Assembly (NCBI GenBank): GCA_029263015.1
Contig: JAJCYI010000076.1
Coordinates: forward strand, 1 to 58,978
Source: Saprospiraceae bacterium
Lineage (GTDB): Bacteria; Bacteroidota; Bacteroidia; Chitinophagales; Saprospiraceae
Direction: 5' to 3'
Length of the DNA stretch: 58,978 nt
Positions 25,066 through 33,420 of the stretch are shown in pieces. Position 1 is the first letter of the stretch, and each line of letters begins with the position of its first letter. Both the position numbers and the translations under genes were made by a program. The notes under the pieces were generated by a model. The model was not told the DNA's origin, searched no databases, and worked only from the letters and a program-made list of their open reading frames with translations.

Positions 25066-25725
25066 TCATTGCGATTTTTTCTTGATTTCCGCCAATCGTT
25101 TTATACGCTCCAAATCCACCTCAATATCACCTTCACCTTTGCGCCATGTAGTTGCGCAGACGCCATATTCGCAGATCATCTTTTCAGATAATTCGCCATT
25201 TTCATCATGGATTAACAATTCGCCTTGTTCGTTTTCGCCATTGATATAATTCCCTTCTGTATCAAGTTGGCCATTGGGGTGGTATTCTTTAAATGGACCA
25301 TTTTCATTGTTTGCTGAAAAGGTGACTTCTTCGCGGAGTTGGCCGTCTTCGTACCAACGATACCATAATCCTGTCATTTCATTATTGACATATTGTCCCT
25401 CGTTTGACAATTGACCTGTGGGGAAATATTTTTGGTAAAGGCCCTCATAAACCCCATTAATGTGGTTTTCAACGTAATCCAATTTGCCATTTTCAAAATA
25501 AACCCTGCTTTCTCCGTTCAGGACATCGTTTGTATAATTTCGTTCTTCGAGGACTTGTCCGCTGGCATAATAAGAGAAATAGGCCCCATGCTTTGCGAAG
25601 GAATCTTTTTTCCGGTCATATTTTTCCAACAACACGCCATTGTCATCTTTGTTTTCAATGGTTTCGGTATCGCTGCACCCGCTGGCTAGGGAACTGACAA
25701 GGAATACATATAAAAGGATTCGCAT
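25066..25725 (-). CDS. MORN-repeat (YwqK-like) lipoprotein
   Basis: The 219-residue protein has a lipobox (SSLASGC, Cys about residue 17). At least six MORN-variant repeats of about 22-24 residues follow, each with a Y-x-N/E-G-x-L core: YYASGQVLEER, VYFENGKLDYVE, KYFPTGQLSNEG, RWYEDGQLREEV and EYHPNGQLDTEG. The family is often labelled YwqK-type antitoxin, but in Bacteroidota it is usually a secreted lipoprotein of unknown role. The C-terminal 40 residues are basic and partly helical. No toxin gene is adjacent. Confidence 0.82.
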   Translation of the reverse strand: MRILLYVFLVSSLASGCSDTETIENKDDNGVLLEKYDRKKDSFAKHGAYFSYYASGQVLEERNYTNDVLNGESRVYFENGKLDYVENHINGVYEGLYQKYFPTGQLSNEGQYVNNEMTGLWYRWYEDGQLREEVTFSANNENGPFKEYHPNGQLDTEGNYINGENEQGELLIHDENGELSEKMICEYGVCATTWRKGEGDIEVDLERIKRLAEIKKKSQ

Positions 25726-25978
25726 GATTTGCTTTATTTCAGACCCAAACGGAACGGGCGTTTTGTGTCCAGATTTTAGAAATTGTTGATCTTATTAATA
25801 ATTAGCAAATAAACGACTTTTTTGGATGGGGAGTATTTGGGTTGAATACCTGATGATGTAGGTTTGTTTATCCCTAAAATGCAAGAAATGGCCGTGGCGA
25901 AATTTGCAATGCAGGCAGGTAAAATATAGCTTTACTATCAATTTTAAAATTTGAACATGCTCTAACATTCAGGTTCAA

Positions 25979-26386
25979 CTACAAGAATGGATTTACAATG
26001 GTCAGCACTTTTTCAATAACCTGTCCGTGCTGCATATCCTCGGAATAAAGCTTAGTGCAACTGCACTCAAGGGCAGCAGCAACAATGAGACTGTCGTAGA
26101 AAGAAAAACCATAGCGTTCGGCTACATCACATGCTTTTTTGATTGAAGAGGTAGTATTGGTCTGCACTATAAGATTAGCTTCCACTTCATCAAGGGCGGA
26201 GCGGACAGCCGACCAGTCCAGGTTAAATTTTTTCCGTAAAATGTTGACAAACTCTTTCTGCACCTGTGTGCTGATGACAGCATTTGGCAGGTTGGAAACG
26301 GCCAAAGCTTTGTTCTGTTTGACAGGTTCGGACACAGCGTAGCAGTATATCAGCACATTTGTATCAAGGAAAACCTTATCTTTCAT
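25979..26386 (-). CDS. PIN-domain ribonuclease toxin (VapC-like)
   Basis: From the ATG at 26384-26386 the product is 135 residues (MKDKVFLDTNVLIYCY), the usual VapC length. The first acidic residue is in FLDTNVLIY, the second is the Glu in QVQKEFVNIL, the third the Asp of FYDSLIVAAAL, and LYSEDMQHGQVI is the fourth-residue region. PIN toxins cleave RNA, often tRNA. The start overlaps the antitoxin's end by 11 bp. The longer frame would add a Pro/Lys-rich stretch read from the antitoxin gene and is rejected. About 250 bp of non-coding DNA follows. Confidence 0.88.
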   Translation of the reverse strand: MKDKVFLDTNVLIYCYAVSEPVKQNKALAVSNLPNAVISTQVQKEFVNILRKKFNLDWSAVRSALDEVEANLIVQTNTTSSIKKACDVAERYGFSFYDSLIVAAALECSCTKLYSEDMQHGQVIEKVLTIVNPFL

Positions 26387-26585
26387 TGGCTTGGTCACGG
26401 TTGAACTTATAACCTCTGGTATCCAATTGGATGGCAGAGAAGGATTTTGATTTTTTGGAACCTTTGGCTTTGGCTTTGGCCTCCTCAATCACAAAAGCAA
26501 TTATCTCAATCTCCTTGCCCAGGAATTCATCGGGCAATTGCAAAGTGAGGTTTTTCTGGTCGGCAGTAACGATGGTTCGTATCAT
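26376..26585 (-). CDS. Antitoxin partner of the PIN toxin
   Basis: The protein of about 69 residues, starting MIRTIVTADQKNL at 26585, has a beta-rich N-terminal half (LTLQLPDEFLGKEIEIIAFVIEE) like small antitoxins that form a DNA-binding dimer. A basic, Lys/Ser-rich linker and a C-terminal tail (QLDTRGYKFNRDQANER) would wrap the toxin. It precedes and overlaps the toxin gene. The longer frame from 26636 adds a Leu/Ile stretch without support. Regulation is probably by autorepression, though no clear operator was seen. Confidence 0.78.
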   Translation of the reverse strand: MIRTIVTADQKNLTLQLPDEFLGKEIEIIAFVIEEAKAKAKGSKKSKSFSAIQLDTRGYKFNRDQANER

Positions 26586-26815
26586 ATCAGTTAAAATTAA
26601 GGGGCTGTTACGTTTAAATAAAGGAATCAATTGCAAGGAAGGGTGTCAAAAATCCCAACAAGTCCTTGACCTTTTCCAAATGCTGTATCGCAGGTCCTTG
26701 CATTCATGCAAAAATAGGGAATAAGCAAACTTTTACCAATTTTGAGGAAACACCATAGAAAAACGAGGACTGCTCCAGCAGTTAAAAGCAGAATGATATG
26801 CCTGGCATAGTTGCC
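26586..26815. other. Gene-free leader upstream of the toxin-antitoxin pair
   Basis: Nothing recognisable is coded here on either strand. The toxin-antitoxin promoter should lie in its left part. Confidence 0.4.
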
Positions 26816-26847
26816 CAAGCCGGTCGGAGAAGGCCTGCTTGCTCGTT

Positions 26848-26997
26848 AAAAGCTCCGCTTTTATACGGACAAAAGTGGTGGCTTCTGGCCGAAACAGCAG
26901 CCCATGCCAACGGCATAGCCTATCTTAGCCCTGCCGGGCTTTGCAGTCGCAGACTGCTTGTGGCTGGCTTTCAGGTTGCGTTGGCGCTAAACTTGAA
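26848..26997 (+). repeat. Multi-hairpin element, copy 1
   Basis: Five short hairpins follow each other: AAAAGCTCCGCTTTT (26848-26862), ATGCCAACGGCAT (26904-26916), AGCCCTGCCGGGCT (26927-26940), GCAGTCGCAGACTGC (26943-26957) and TTCAGGTT...AACTTGAA (26970-26997). The last three occur in the same order, with pairing-preserving changes, on the minus strand at 32001-32071. The two long open frames across this area (26798-27196 and 26941-27393) look like by-products of its high-GC palindromes. Confidence 0.7.
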
Positions 26998-27234
26998 AGA
27001 ACGACTGGTGGCGGTTGGGGGCATACTTGGCACTACGGGGTTTACCATTTGTCCGGTTTGTTTGGTCGCAAAGGTAAAAAGGAGCGGCGGTATTTTTGGA
27101 CAAAAAAAAGTGCTAGCAGAACGGGCGTCCCACAAGCACTTTCATCCCGCATTGAACTGCGCTGTCATTTTTCAGCACATAAAATTGCAGAGCTGACGCC
27201 AATCCGGGCATTCAAAATCGGAGCCATGCTCCTG

Positions 27235-30200
27235 TTACTGCACCACCAACCTCCCCGTCCCCGCCAAAGCGCCGTCCACGGTCAATTTAAATATATATAT
27301 ACCGGAGGGCAGCCCGTCGCGAGACAGCAGCAGTTTGTTCCCATCGAATATTTTATTGGCCACCAATGTTCCCATGGTATTATAGAGCGATAGTTCGGCA
27401 TTTCCGAAAAATATATTTTTGATGGAAATGATTGTTTGCCTGTCGAAAGGATTGGGAGAAACGTTTATTTCCAGGCCCGGAAAAAGAGGGTTTTCCACAG
27501 CGGTTATTTCAAAATAATTTTCACCGATCTTATGTTTGGTCGTATTGGTGATGACGGGGTCGTTGAAATCAAAATATATGGCCACATTGTTTTCGATGAC
27601 CGTGCCCAAGGGCAGGTTGGGTTTTTGGCCTATCCTGAATTTCACAAAACCGTGCGATGCGGCCTCGTTGACATTGCTGTCGGGGAGGAGGATGTGGTCA
27701 AAAGTAAATTGCAGTGTGTCGCCCAAAATATCTACAATATATGGATGGCTGCTTGCGCCGGGGCGGAAAGTTGTGAAATCCAAATCGGAAGATATGGCGT
27801 CTTTCACCACCACCGTAAAGGCCGTGTCCGTACCCGTATTTTGAAACCGGATATGGTATTCTATATCCTGTCCCCTTTCGATAAGATGCTCGTCGCCATA
27901 TCCTTTTGGGAAGCCCCGTTTGTCGTTGGGGTCCCAAGAGCCGACCACTTCTTGGCAATCAATGGAAACAAAGGGGTCGGCGTCGTCTTCAGGAAATTGC
28001 GTGACGAAGCCCGTGCTGAACGTACCGTTGGCGTTGGTGCCGCAGCCCTCTAAGGCTACCGAAGGCATTGAAAGCCCGGGGTGGTTGGCTACCTGCATGG
28101 CCTGCAAAACATAAGTGGAGCCGTTTGCAGCCAGTTCTATGTCCATGCTTTCACTACTGCCCAGCAAGAATGTTTCCGGGTCGGCCATCAGCACCACTTC
28201 ATCTTCGATGATGATATAGGTGCTGGGGACGAGCATATTTTCGTCCCCGATATTTTCAATGGTGAAAACAACATCGCCGCCTGTGCAGTTTCCGGTCACC
28301 TGTACGGAAGCGCCCGACCAGTTGGCATTGTCCGCCGCGCAAAGGCTGTCGGGAAATATATGTGCTTCGACGCAAAGCGTTTGTCCGACCTCGGCGTCGC
28401 AAGATATATTTGTATAAATATTGACAGTGCCACATTGGTTGACATCTAAATTGCCGAGGTCGAATGTATAGGTGTTGCCATTTTGTGCCGATATGGCAAC
28501 AGAGGCAGAATCAACGCCTACCAAAGAATCGAATGTTATTTCGACAAAAGCGTTTTCCGCGGTGGCAGTTCCCGCATTGCAATAATGCAGGTAATATACA
28601 TTGTCGAAGCACCTGCGGAGAAATGGCGCAGAAATATCAACGGTCAGGTAAGGACAAAATGCAACCGCGCTGCCGGGGAAATCAACGGTATATATACTGT
28701 CGGCATTGACAATATCGAGGTTCACAATTCCCGTGCAGTTTTCCTGCCACAAGGGGTTGGGCGGGAAGACCTCTATATCATAGTTGCCGAGCGGGAGGTC
28801 GAGGGCATAAAGGCCATTTATTCTTGAATACGCATAATATTCACCGCTGCCCGAAACCGCTTTTATTGTCCAGCCATACAATCCCGTTTCGGCCATATCG
28901 TTTGCACAATTCCCGTTTTCGTCAAATTTGACCTGACCGCTCAAAGAGGGGTCACATGCTCCTGATAAATCATTGCAAAAAGATGCAAAGTCACCACCGC
29001 CGGGCAAGCCCGGGTTGCCGGAAAAATAATAATCAATGTTGCAAAAAACTTCATAACTAATTGGGAAACAACCGGACAATTGATTTCCTGACAAATAAAT
29101 CCCAGTCAGGTTTGACAAATTGGACAGTTCTACGGGCAGCTCTCCCGACAAGTTGTTGTTGCTTAAACTTAAACTTTCCAGGCCGGACAGGTTGCCAATC
29201 TCGGCGGGTATCTCACCCGACAAGTCGTTGGTGCTTAATCTCAAATTCTGGAGGCTTTCCAAATTGCCAACTTCGACGGGTATCGTCCCTGTTAGCAGAT
29301 TGGCCGCTAAATTCAATGTTGTCAGGTTAGATAGATTGCCGATTTCAGCGGGTATCCCTCCCGACAATTCGTTGATGCTAAAACTCAAATTCTGGAGGTT
29401 TTCCAAATTGCCGATTTCAGCGGGTATCCCGCCCGACAAGTCGTTGCTGCTTAAATCCAAATTCTGGAGGTTTTCCAAATTGCCGATTTCAGCGGGTATC
29501 GTCCCTGTTAGCAGATTGACCCTTAAATCCAATGTTGTCAGGTTAGATAGATTGCCGATTTCAGCGGGTATCCCGCCCGACAAGTCGTTGTGGGTTAAAT
29601 ACAGCCACACCAAATTGTTCAAATTAAATATCTCAAGGGGTATCCCGCCCGACAAGTCGTTGGTGCTTAAATTCAAATTCTGGAGGTTTTCCAAATTGCC
29701 GATTTCAGCGGGTATCGTCCCTGTTAGCAGATTGACCCTTAAATTCAATCTTGTCAGGTTAGATAGATTGCCGATTTCAGTAGGTATCGTTCCTAATAGC
29801 ATATTGCCCGCTAAATCCAATGTTGTCAGGTTAGATAGATTGCCGATTTCAGCGGGTATCCCGCCCGACAATTGATTGGAGACTAAACTTAAACTTTCCA
29901 GGCCGGACAGGTTGCCAATCTCGGTGGGTATCCCGCCCGACAAGTCATTGAAATCTAAATTTAATTCAGTCAAGGTGGCGGGCAGGTTGCCGATTTCCGG
30001 GGGTATTGTCCCTGTTAAGTTGTTGCTAAACAGGGATAAAGAAGTGATCTCGCCCTCTGCATTGGTATTGATCCCAAACCAAGTGGAAAGGGCTTGCCCC
30101 GGTACCAGCCAATTGGTGTTGTTTGTCCAGTTGTCCCCGTCGGTAGCATTGTAAAGGGCAACGAGGGCCAGTGAATCCTGTGCTTCAAGCCTCGGCAAAA

Positions 30201-30267
30201 AAAGCGCGGATACAGAAAAAAGAAAAATGAAAAAAGACTTGTTCCGTAGGTTAAATTTTTTACTCAT
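27235..30267 (-). CDS. Leucine-rich-repeat surface protein with type IX sorting domain
   Basis: The product of about 1010 residues has a signal peptide (FFIFLFSVSALFLPRLEAQ). A cap with ALYNATDGDNWTNNTNW precedes fourteen consecutive 24-residue leucine-rich repeats (about residues 80-410) of plant type, LTGTIPxEIGNLxNLxxLxL. A long beta region follows, including SGQVKFDENGNCANDMAE and the domain with HIRFQNTGTDTAF that accompanies many Bacteroidota cargo proteins. A type A sorting domain with VSPNPFDRQT ends it. I prefer the ATG at 30267 (MSKKFN) to the one nine bases upstream. The repeats alternate SGGIP and TGTIP units and are nearly identical at DNA level. It is divergent from the solenoid gene at 30554. 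Confidence 0.92.
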   Translation of the reverse strand: MSKKFNLRNKSFFIFLFSVSALFLPRLEAQDSLALVALYNATDGDNWTNNTNWLVPGQALSTWFGINTNAEGEITSLSLFSNNLTGTIPPEIGNLPATLTELNLDFNDLSGGIPTEIGNLSGLESLSLVSNQLSGGIPAEIGNLSNLTTLDLAGNMLLGTIPTEIGNLSNLTRLNLRVNLLTGTIPAEIGNLENLQNLNLSTNDLSGGIPLEIFNLNNLVWLYLTHNDLSGGIPAEIGNLSNLTTLDLRVNLLTGTIPAEIGNLENLQNLDLSSNDLSGGIPAEIGNLENLQNLSFSINELSGGIPAEIGNLSNLTTLNLAANLLTGTIPVEVGNLESLQNLRLSTNDLSGEIPAEIGNLSGLESLSLSNNNLSGELPVELSNLSNLTGIYLSGNQLSGCFPISYEVFCNIDYYFSGNPGLPGGGDFASFCNDLSGACDPSLSGQVKFDENGNCANDMAETGLYGWTIKAVSGSGEYYAYSRINGLYALDLPLGNYDIEVFPPNPLWQENCTGIVNLDIVNADSIYTVDFPGSAVAFCPYLTVDISAPFLRRCFDNVYYLHYCNAGTATAENAFVEITFDSLVGVDSASVAISAQNGNTYTFDLGNLDVNQCGTVNIYTNISCDAEVGQTLCVEAHIFPDSLCAADNANWSGASVQVTGNCTGGDVVFTIENIGDENMLVPSTYIIIEDEVVLMADPETFLLGSSESMDIELAANGSTYVLQAMQVANHPGLSMPSVALEGCGTNANGTFSTGFVTQFPEDDADPFVSIDCQEVVGSWDPNDKRGFPKGYGDEHLIERGQDIEYHIRFQNTGTDTAFTVVVKDAISSDLDFTTFRPGASSHPYIVDILGDTLQFTFDHILLPDSNVNEAASHGFVKFRIGQKPNLPLGTVIENNVAIYFDFNDPVITNTTKHKIGENYFEITAVENPLFPGLEINVSPNPFDRQTIISIKNIFFGNAELSLYNTMGTLVANKIFDGNKLLLSRDGLPSGIYIFKLTVDGALAGTGRLVVQ

Positions 30268-30553
30268 GGTCAGCATTGTTTTGATTCAGCTATTGCCTTC
30301 CGTGCCAAAGTACTTGTGTGCCGGGAATGGCCGTTGTGAGAACATTGAAATAAACATTTGTTTTGACAGTACAAATTTGACCAATGTTCCTCCAGCAATC
30401 AAATACAATTTTACACATTTGTACACCCCGCTGGGCATGGCAAGGCTTCTTTATTTTTTTGTAAAACATTGTTATTCAGCGAAGTTCTGCTTGTCTGGCC
30501 ATGTTTTATGGCTATAATATTTATGTTTGTACAAATATTCAAGTAGATATACC

Positions 30554-31957
30554 ATGACAAAAACTTTCGTTTGGGAGACAATCAGCAGTTTTTCCGGCCA
30601 AGAAATTTCCAAATTCGGCAGGTTCCTCGCTTCGCCGGCATTCAACCTGAGGAAAGATACGGTGAAACTGTACGGGTTTTTGGCCGCTGCAAAGTCAAGG
30701 GGAAATGGGGGCGTATCGAAAAGGGAAGCCTTTTCCCATGTTTTTCCCGGGGCGGAATACGAGAGCCAAAAACTGCGGCTGGCCATCAGCAGGCTCAACA
30801 AGGTATTAGAAAAATTTTTGATAATGGAAGAAGTGGAAAACACGCCTTTTGAAAAAGAAAGGTTGTTGGTGGCTGCATGCCGGAGAAGAAAACTGGGCAG
30901 GAATTTCCGCAAGGCCATGAATTATTCCTTAAATACAACCGACAGCCAACCATTGCGGAATTCGGATTATTATCAGGCAAGATATTTTTTGGAATACCAG
31001 AACTATCTGCACATTTCCGAAACGGGAAAGAAAAAAGATTTGAACTTCAAAAACATGGACCGCAACCTCACCCTTTCTTTTGCAAGCACAAAACTCCGGC
31101 TGGCAAGTTTTTCACTTTCCCTGCAGGCAGTATCGGGCGATGAGCATGAAATACTGCTGCTCAACGAACTGATGGAACTGGCCAAACAGCCCCCCTATAA
31201 TGAGGCCCCTTTTATTATGGTGTATTTCCATTTTATAAATTTATTTAAAACCGGCACGGAAAAAGAATTCGAGGATTTTAAAAATATACTGTTCCAGTGC
31301 GCGGACAATTTTACCGACGAAGAATTCCGGGATATATACCTTGCCGGGCTGAATTTTTGCATCAGGAAAATAAACGACAACCAAAAGGCTTTTTTTTATG
31401 AAGCACTTGACCTGTACAAAAAAGGGCTTGAACTGGAATTGCTCCTAGACAACGGAAAAATTTCCAGGTCCACGTTCAACAATATTATCGGTATCGCCCT
31501 CCGCATTGACGAGCCTGACTGGGTGGGGGAGTTTATTAATAATTATAAAAAATACCTCGCCCCCCCGCACAACGTTACCGCTTATAACCTCAATATGGCT
31601 CGCCTCGAATTTGTCAGGAAAAATTACCGCAAGGCACTGTCCCACCTCCAGCTCGCCGATTACGACGACCTGCTCAACCACATGAACGCCAAGGTCTTGC
31701 AGGTAAAGATTTATTATGAACTGGACGAGTTTGAATCCCTCGACTCGCTGCTCAAATCCATGCGCATGTTTATACGGAGAAAGAGGAATATCGGCTACCA
31801 TTATCAACTATGGAAAAATATTATCCGCTATACCATGAAACTGTTGAAGGTCAACCGCTATGATAAAAAAGCCGTCGCATCACTTGAACAGGATATTCAA
31901 AAGGAAGAACTCCTGCCCGAAAAAGAATGGTTGTTGGAGAAATTGTCGGAACGCTGA
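30554..31957 (+). CDS. Helical solenoid protein of unknown function, divergent from the LRR gene
   Basis: I do not recognise a named family for this protein of about 467 residues. It has no signal peptide or membrane helix and is Leu/Lys/Glu-rich. It consists of helix pairs resembling TPR-like repeats, for example YQARYFLEYQNYLHI, NKVLEKFLIMEEVE and LARLEFVRKNYRKALSHLQLADYD. The N-terminal 100 residues (FSGQEISKFGRFLASPAFN...SKREAFSHVFPG) look like a separate small domain. I chose the ATG at 30554 (MTKTFV), preceded by a TATAAT-like and a TATGTTTG box. The 286-bp shared promoter region suggests a link with the LRR protein, perhaps regulatory. Confidence 0.8.
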   Translation: MTKTFVWETISSFSGQEISKFGRFLASPAFNLRKDTVKLYGFLAAAKSRGNGGVSKREAFSHVFPGAEYESQKLRLAISRLNKVLEKFLIMEEVENTPFEKERLLVAACRRRKLGRNFRKAMNYSLNTTDSQPLRNSDYYQARYFLEYQNYLHISETGKKKDLNFKNMDRNLTLSFASTKLRLASFSLSLQAVSGDEHEILLLNELMELAKQPPYNEAPFIMVYFHFINLFKTGTEKEFEDFKNILFQCADNFTDEEFRDIYLAGLNFCIRKINDNQKAFFYEALDLYKKGLELELLLDNGKISRSTFNNIIGIALRIDEPDWVGEFINNYKKYLAPPHNVTAYNLNMARLEFVRKNYRKALSHLQLADYDDLLNHMNAKVLQVKIYYELDEFESLDSLLKSMRMFIRRKRNIGYHYQLWKNIIRYTMKLLKVNRYDKKAVASLEQDIQKEELLPEKEWLLEKLSER

Positions 31958-32000
31958 ATTAAACTGTTGTGCTAAGTATATCCCCAAAAAGCAGAAGTTG

Positions 32001-32113
32001 TTGCAAGATTAGCGCAGCGTATCTTGCAACGGCCCATCTGGCGGTCTGCGACCGCCAAGCCCGGCAGGGCTGTTTTTCGGGTGTTGCAAGTTACGCTTAG
32101 GCTAAACTTGCAA
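32001..32113 (-). repeat. Multi-hairpin element, copy 2
   Basis: On the minus strand the order is TTGCAAGTTT...AACTTGCAA (32084-32113), AGCCCTGCCGGGCT (32058-32071), GGCGGTCGCAGACCGCC (32040-32056) and TTGCAAGAT...ATCTTGCAA (32001-32029). Compared with copy 1 at 26848-26997 the AGCCC hairpin is identical and the others differ by paired substitutions. Confidence 0.7.
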
Positions 32114-32272
32114 TAACACGGAAATAAATGGCGGCTTTGAGCTGCAGTATTTTGTTTTGACATACATCGGCCAAAGGCCGATCCTTTGGTTCGTGTACGA
32201 CGGAACGTCGTAACGAGCAGGCAAGTCGTAACGAACAGGCGAACAGGTCAAACCAATCTAAAGGCGCCCTGC

Positions 32273-32302
32273 TTGAATACTCATCCAGTTTCCCTACTTT
32301 TG
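32273..32302 (+). promoter_or_regulatory. Bacteroidota-type promoter for the PASTA gene
   Basis: TTG at 32273-32275, a 19-base spacer and TACTTTTG at 32295-32302 match the -33/-7 consensus (TTG, N19, TAnnTTTG) of the Bacteroidota primary sigma factor. A start of transcription near 32309 would leave a leader of about 37 bases before the ATG at 32347. Confidence 0.65.
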
Positions 32303-32346
32303 CAGCTTTCGATAATGGAAAACCAACCTAATACTTGCACAGATTT

Positions 32347-33183
32347 ATGGATAAGATAAAATCCATTTTAAAGGAAGCCTGGCTGTTTGTTTCCGGCGGT
32401 TTTTTCCTGACCAATTTTGCAAAAATGCTGGGCCTGTTGATTTTGCTATTCCTGATGACCAATTGGTGGTTGAGGTGCTATACCAATCATGGCGAATCTG
32501 TGCAAGTAGATGATTTTACAGGCATGCATTTGTCTGACGCTGAAAGAAAAGGTCGCAATAAAGGTTTCAGGTATGAAGTGATTGATTCGGCCTGGATGGA
32601 AGGTAAGCCAAGCGGGTTGATTATCAACCAGAATCCTAAACCGCTTTCAAGGGTAAAAGAAGGGCGAAAGATATATGTAACGGTCACGGGAAATCCAAAA
32701 ACGATATTGTTGCCTTTGTTGTCAGAGAGCAGTTACGACTTTGAACAATTCAGTAAGCGACTGGAAATCCGATATGGGATAAAGGCAAAAATTAGGGAAC
32801 ACGTCTATGATCGCAAACAAGCAGAAAATACAATTCTTTATTTATTCTATAATGGGAATAAAGTAACGGATGGTGATATTCGGAAAGGATTTAAAGTCCA
32901 GGAAGGATCTACCTTGGAATTTGTCATTACTGAAAGGAAAACCAATGAGATGAACATACCCGATCTCGTTTGCATGGGATTTGATGCAGCGGATTTTTTG
33001 ATCAGTTCCTATAACCTGAATATTGGACAAGTGTTTGAAGATGCCACGGTGATTGATCGGAACACCTCTTATGTTTACAAGCAGGACCCTCGTTTTGAGG
33101 AAGATGGAATTATCAATATGGGGGCACAGATCAATATTTGGCTGACACAGAACCAACCGGTAGATTGCCTGGATGAGGATTGA
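32347..33183 (+). CDS. PASTA-domain membrane protein
   Basis: The 278-residue protein has a short basic N-terminus, one membrane helix (MLGLLILLFLMTNWWL, about 27-42) and an extracytoplasmic part of three PASTA repeats. The first is VDDFTGMHLSDAERKGRNKG...LIINQNPKPLSRVKEGRKIYVTVTG, and the others start near ILLPLLSESSYDF and MNIPDLVCMGFDAADFL. PASTA domains bind peptidoglycan stem peptides or muropeptides; here there is no kinase or transpeptidase part. The ATG at 32347 is preferred over a TTG at 32335 because a clear promoter lies just upstream. A type IX cargo gene follows 237 bp downstream on the same strand. Confidence 0.9.
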   Translation: MDKIKSILKEAWLFVSGGFFLTNFAKMLGLLILLFLMTNWWLRCYTNHGESVQVDDFTGMHLSDAERKGRNKGFRYEVIDSAWMEGKPSGLIINQNPKPLSRVKEGRKIYVTVTGNPKTILLPLLSESSYDFEQFSKRLEIRYGIKAKIREHVYDRKQAENTILYLFYNGNKVTDGDIRKGFKVQEGSTLEFVITERKTNEMNIPDLVCMGFDAADFLISSYNLNIGQVFEDATVIDRNTSYVYKQDPRFEEDGIINMGAQINIWLTQNQPVDCLDED

Positions 33184-33288
33184 CGTGGCCAAAACCAAAC
33201 AAACATCTTATAGCAACAAAATTATTGATCCGTCGTTTTTTGCAAAGTCAAAACACACGAAAGCCAAGTGGCTATTAAATTTCAGAAC

Positions 33289-33385
33289 ATTAGACATGTA
33301 GATGTTAGACATTAGAATTTTAAAATAAGCGAAATTATTTTTACGTCAAACTATCTATTGTCTAACGTCTATGGTCAAAAGTCCA
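33289..33385. repeat. Fold-back TTAGACAT-type array
   Basis: ATTAGACATGTAGATGTTAG (33290-33309) faces TCTATTGTCTAACGTCTATG (33353-33372), with partial pairing. The unit resembles the array at 12211-12317. Confidence 0.55.
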
Positions 33386-33420
33386 ATTACAGAAGAGAAC
33401 TGTTACTGAATTCAAACCCA

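Noticed and set aside
25066..25725. MORN lipoprotein as antitoxin of a toxin-antitoxin pair
   Set aside because: It has a lipoprotein signal and no adjacent toxin gene. The family label is historical.
26798..27393. Open frames of 132 and 150 codons downstream of the toxin-antitoxin region
   Set aside because: They run through GC-rich hairpins, have no recognisable fold, and the second overlaps the end of the LRR gene. They are better explained by the multi-hairpin element.
29120..29875. 251-codon plus-strand open frame opposite the LRR gene
   Set aside because: It mirrors the 72-base period of the LRR repeats and has a repeating Leu/Pro/Ser pattern of antisense origin. The minus-strand protein has signal peptide, repeats and sorting domain.
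29090..30040. Regular repeats resembling a CRISPR array
   Set aside because: Unit length is 72 bases, the repeats have no unique spacers, and they are in frame as 24-residue leucine-rich repeats.
26848..32113. Hairpin elements as integron attC sites
   Set aside because: No RYYYAAC/GTTRRRY core boxes in the right places, no integrase and no promoterless cassette array.
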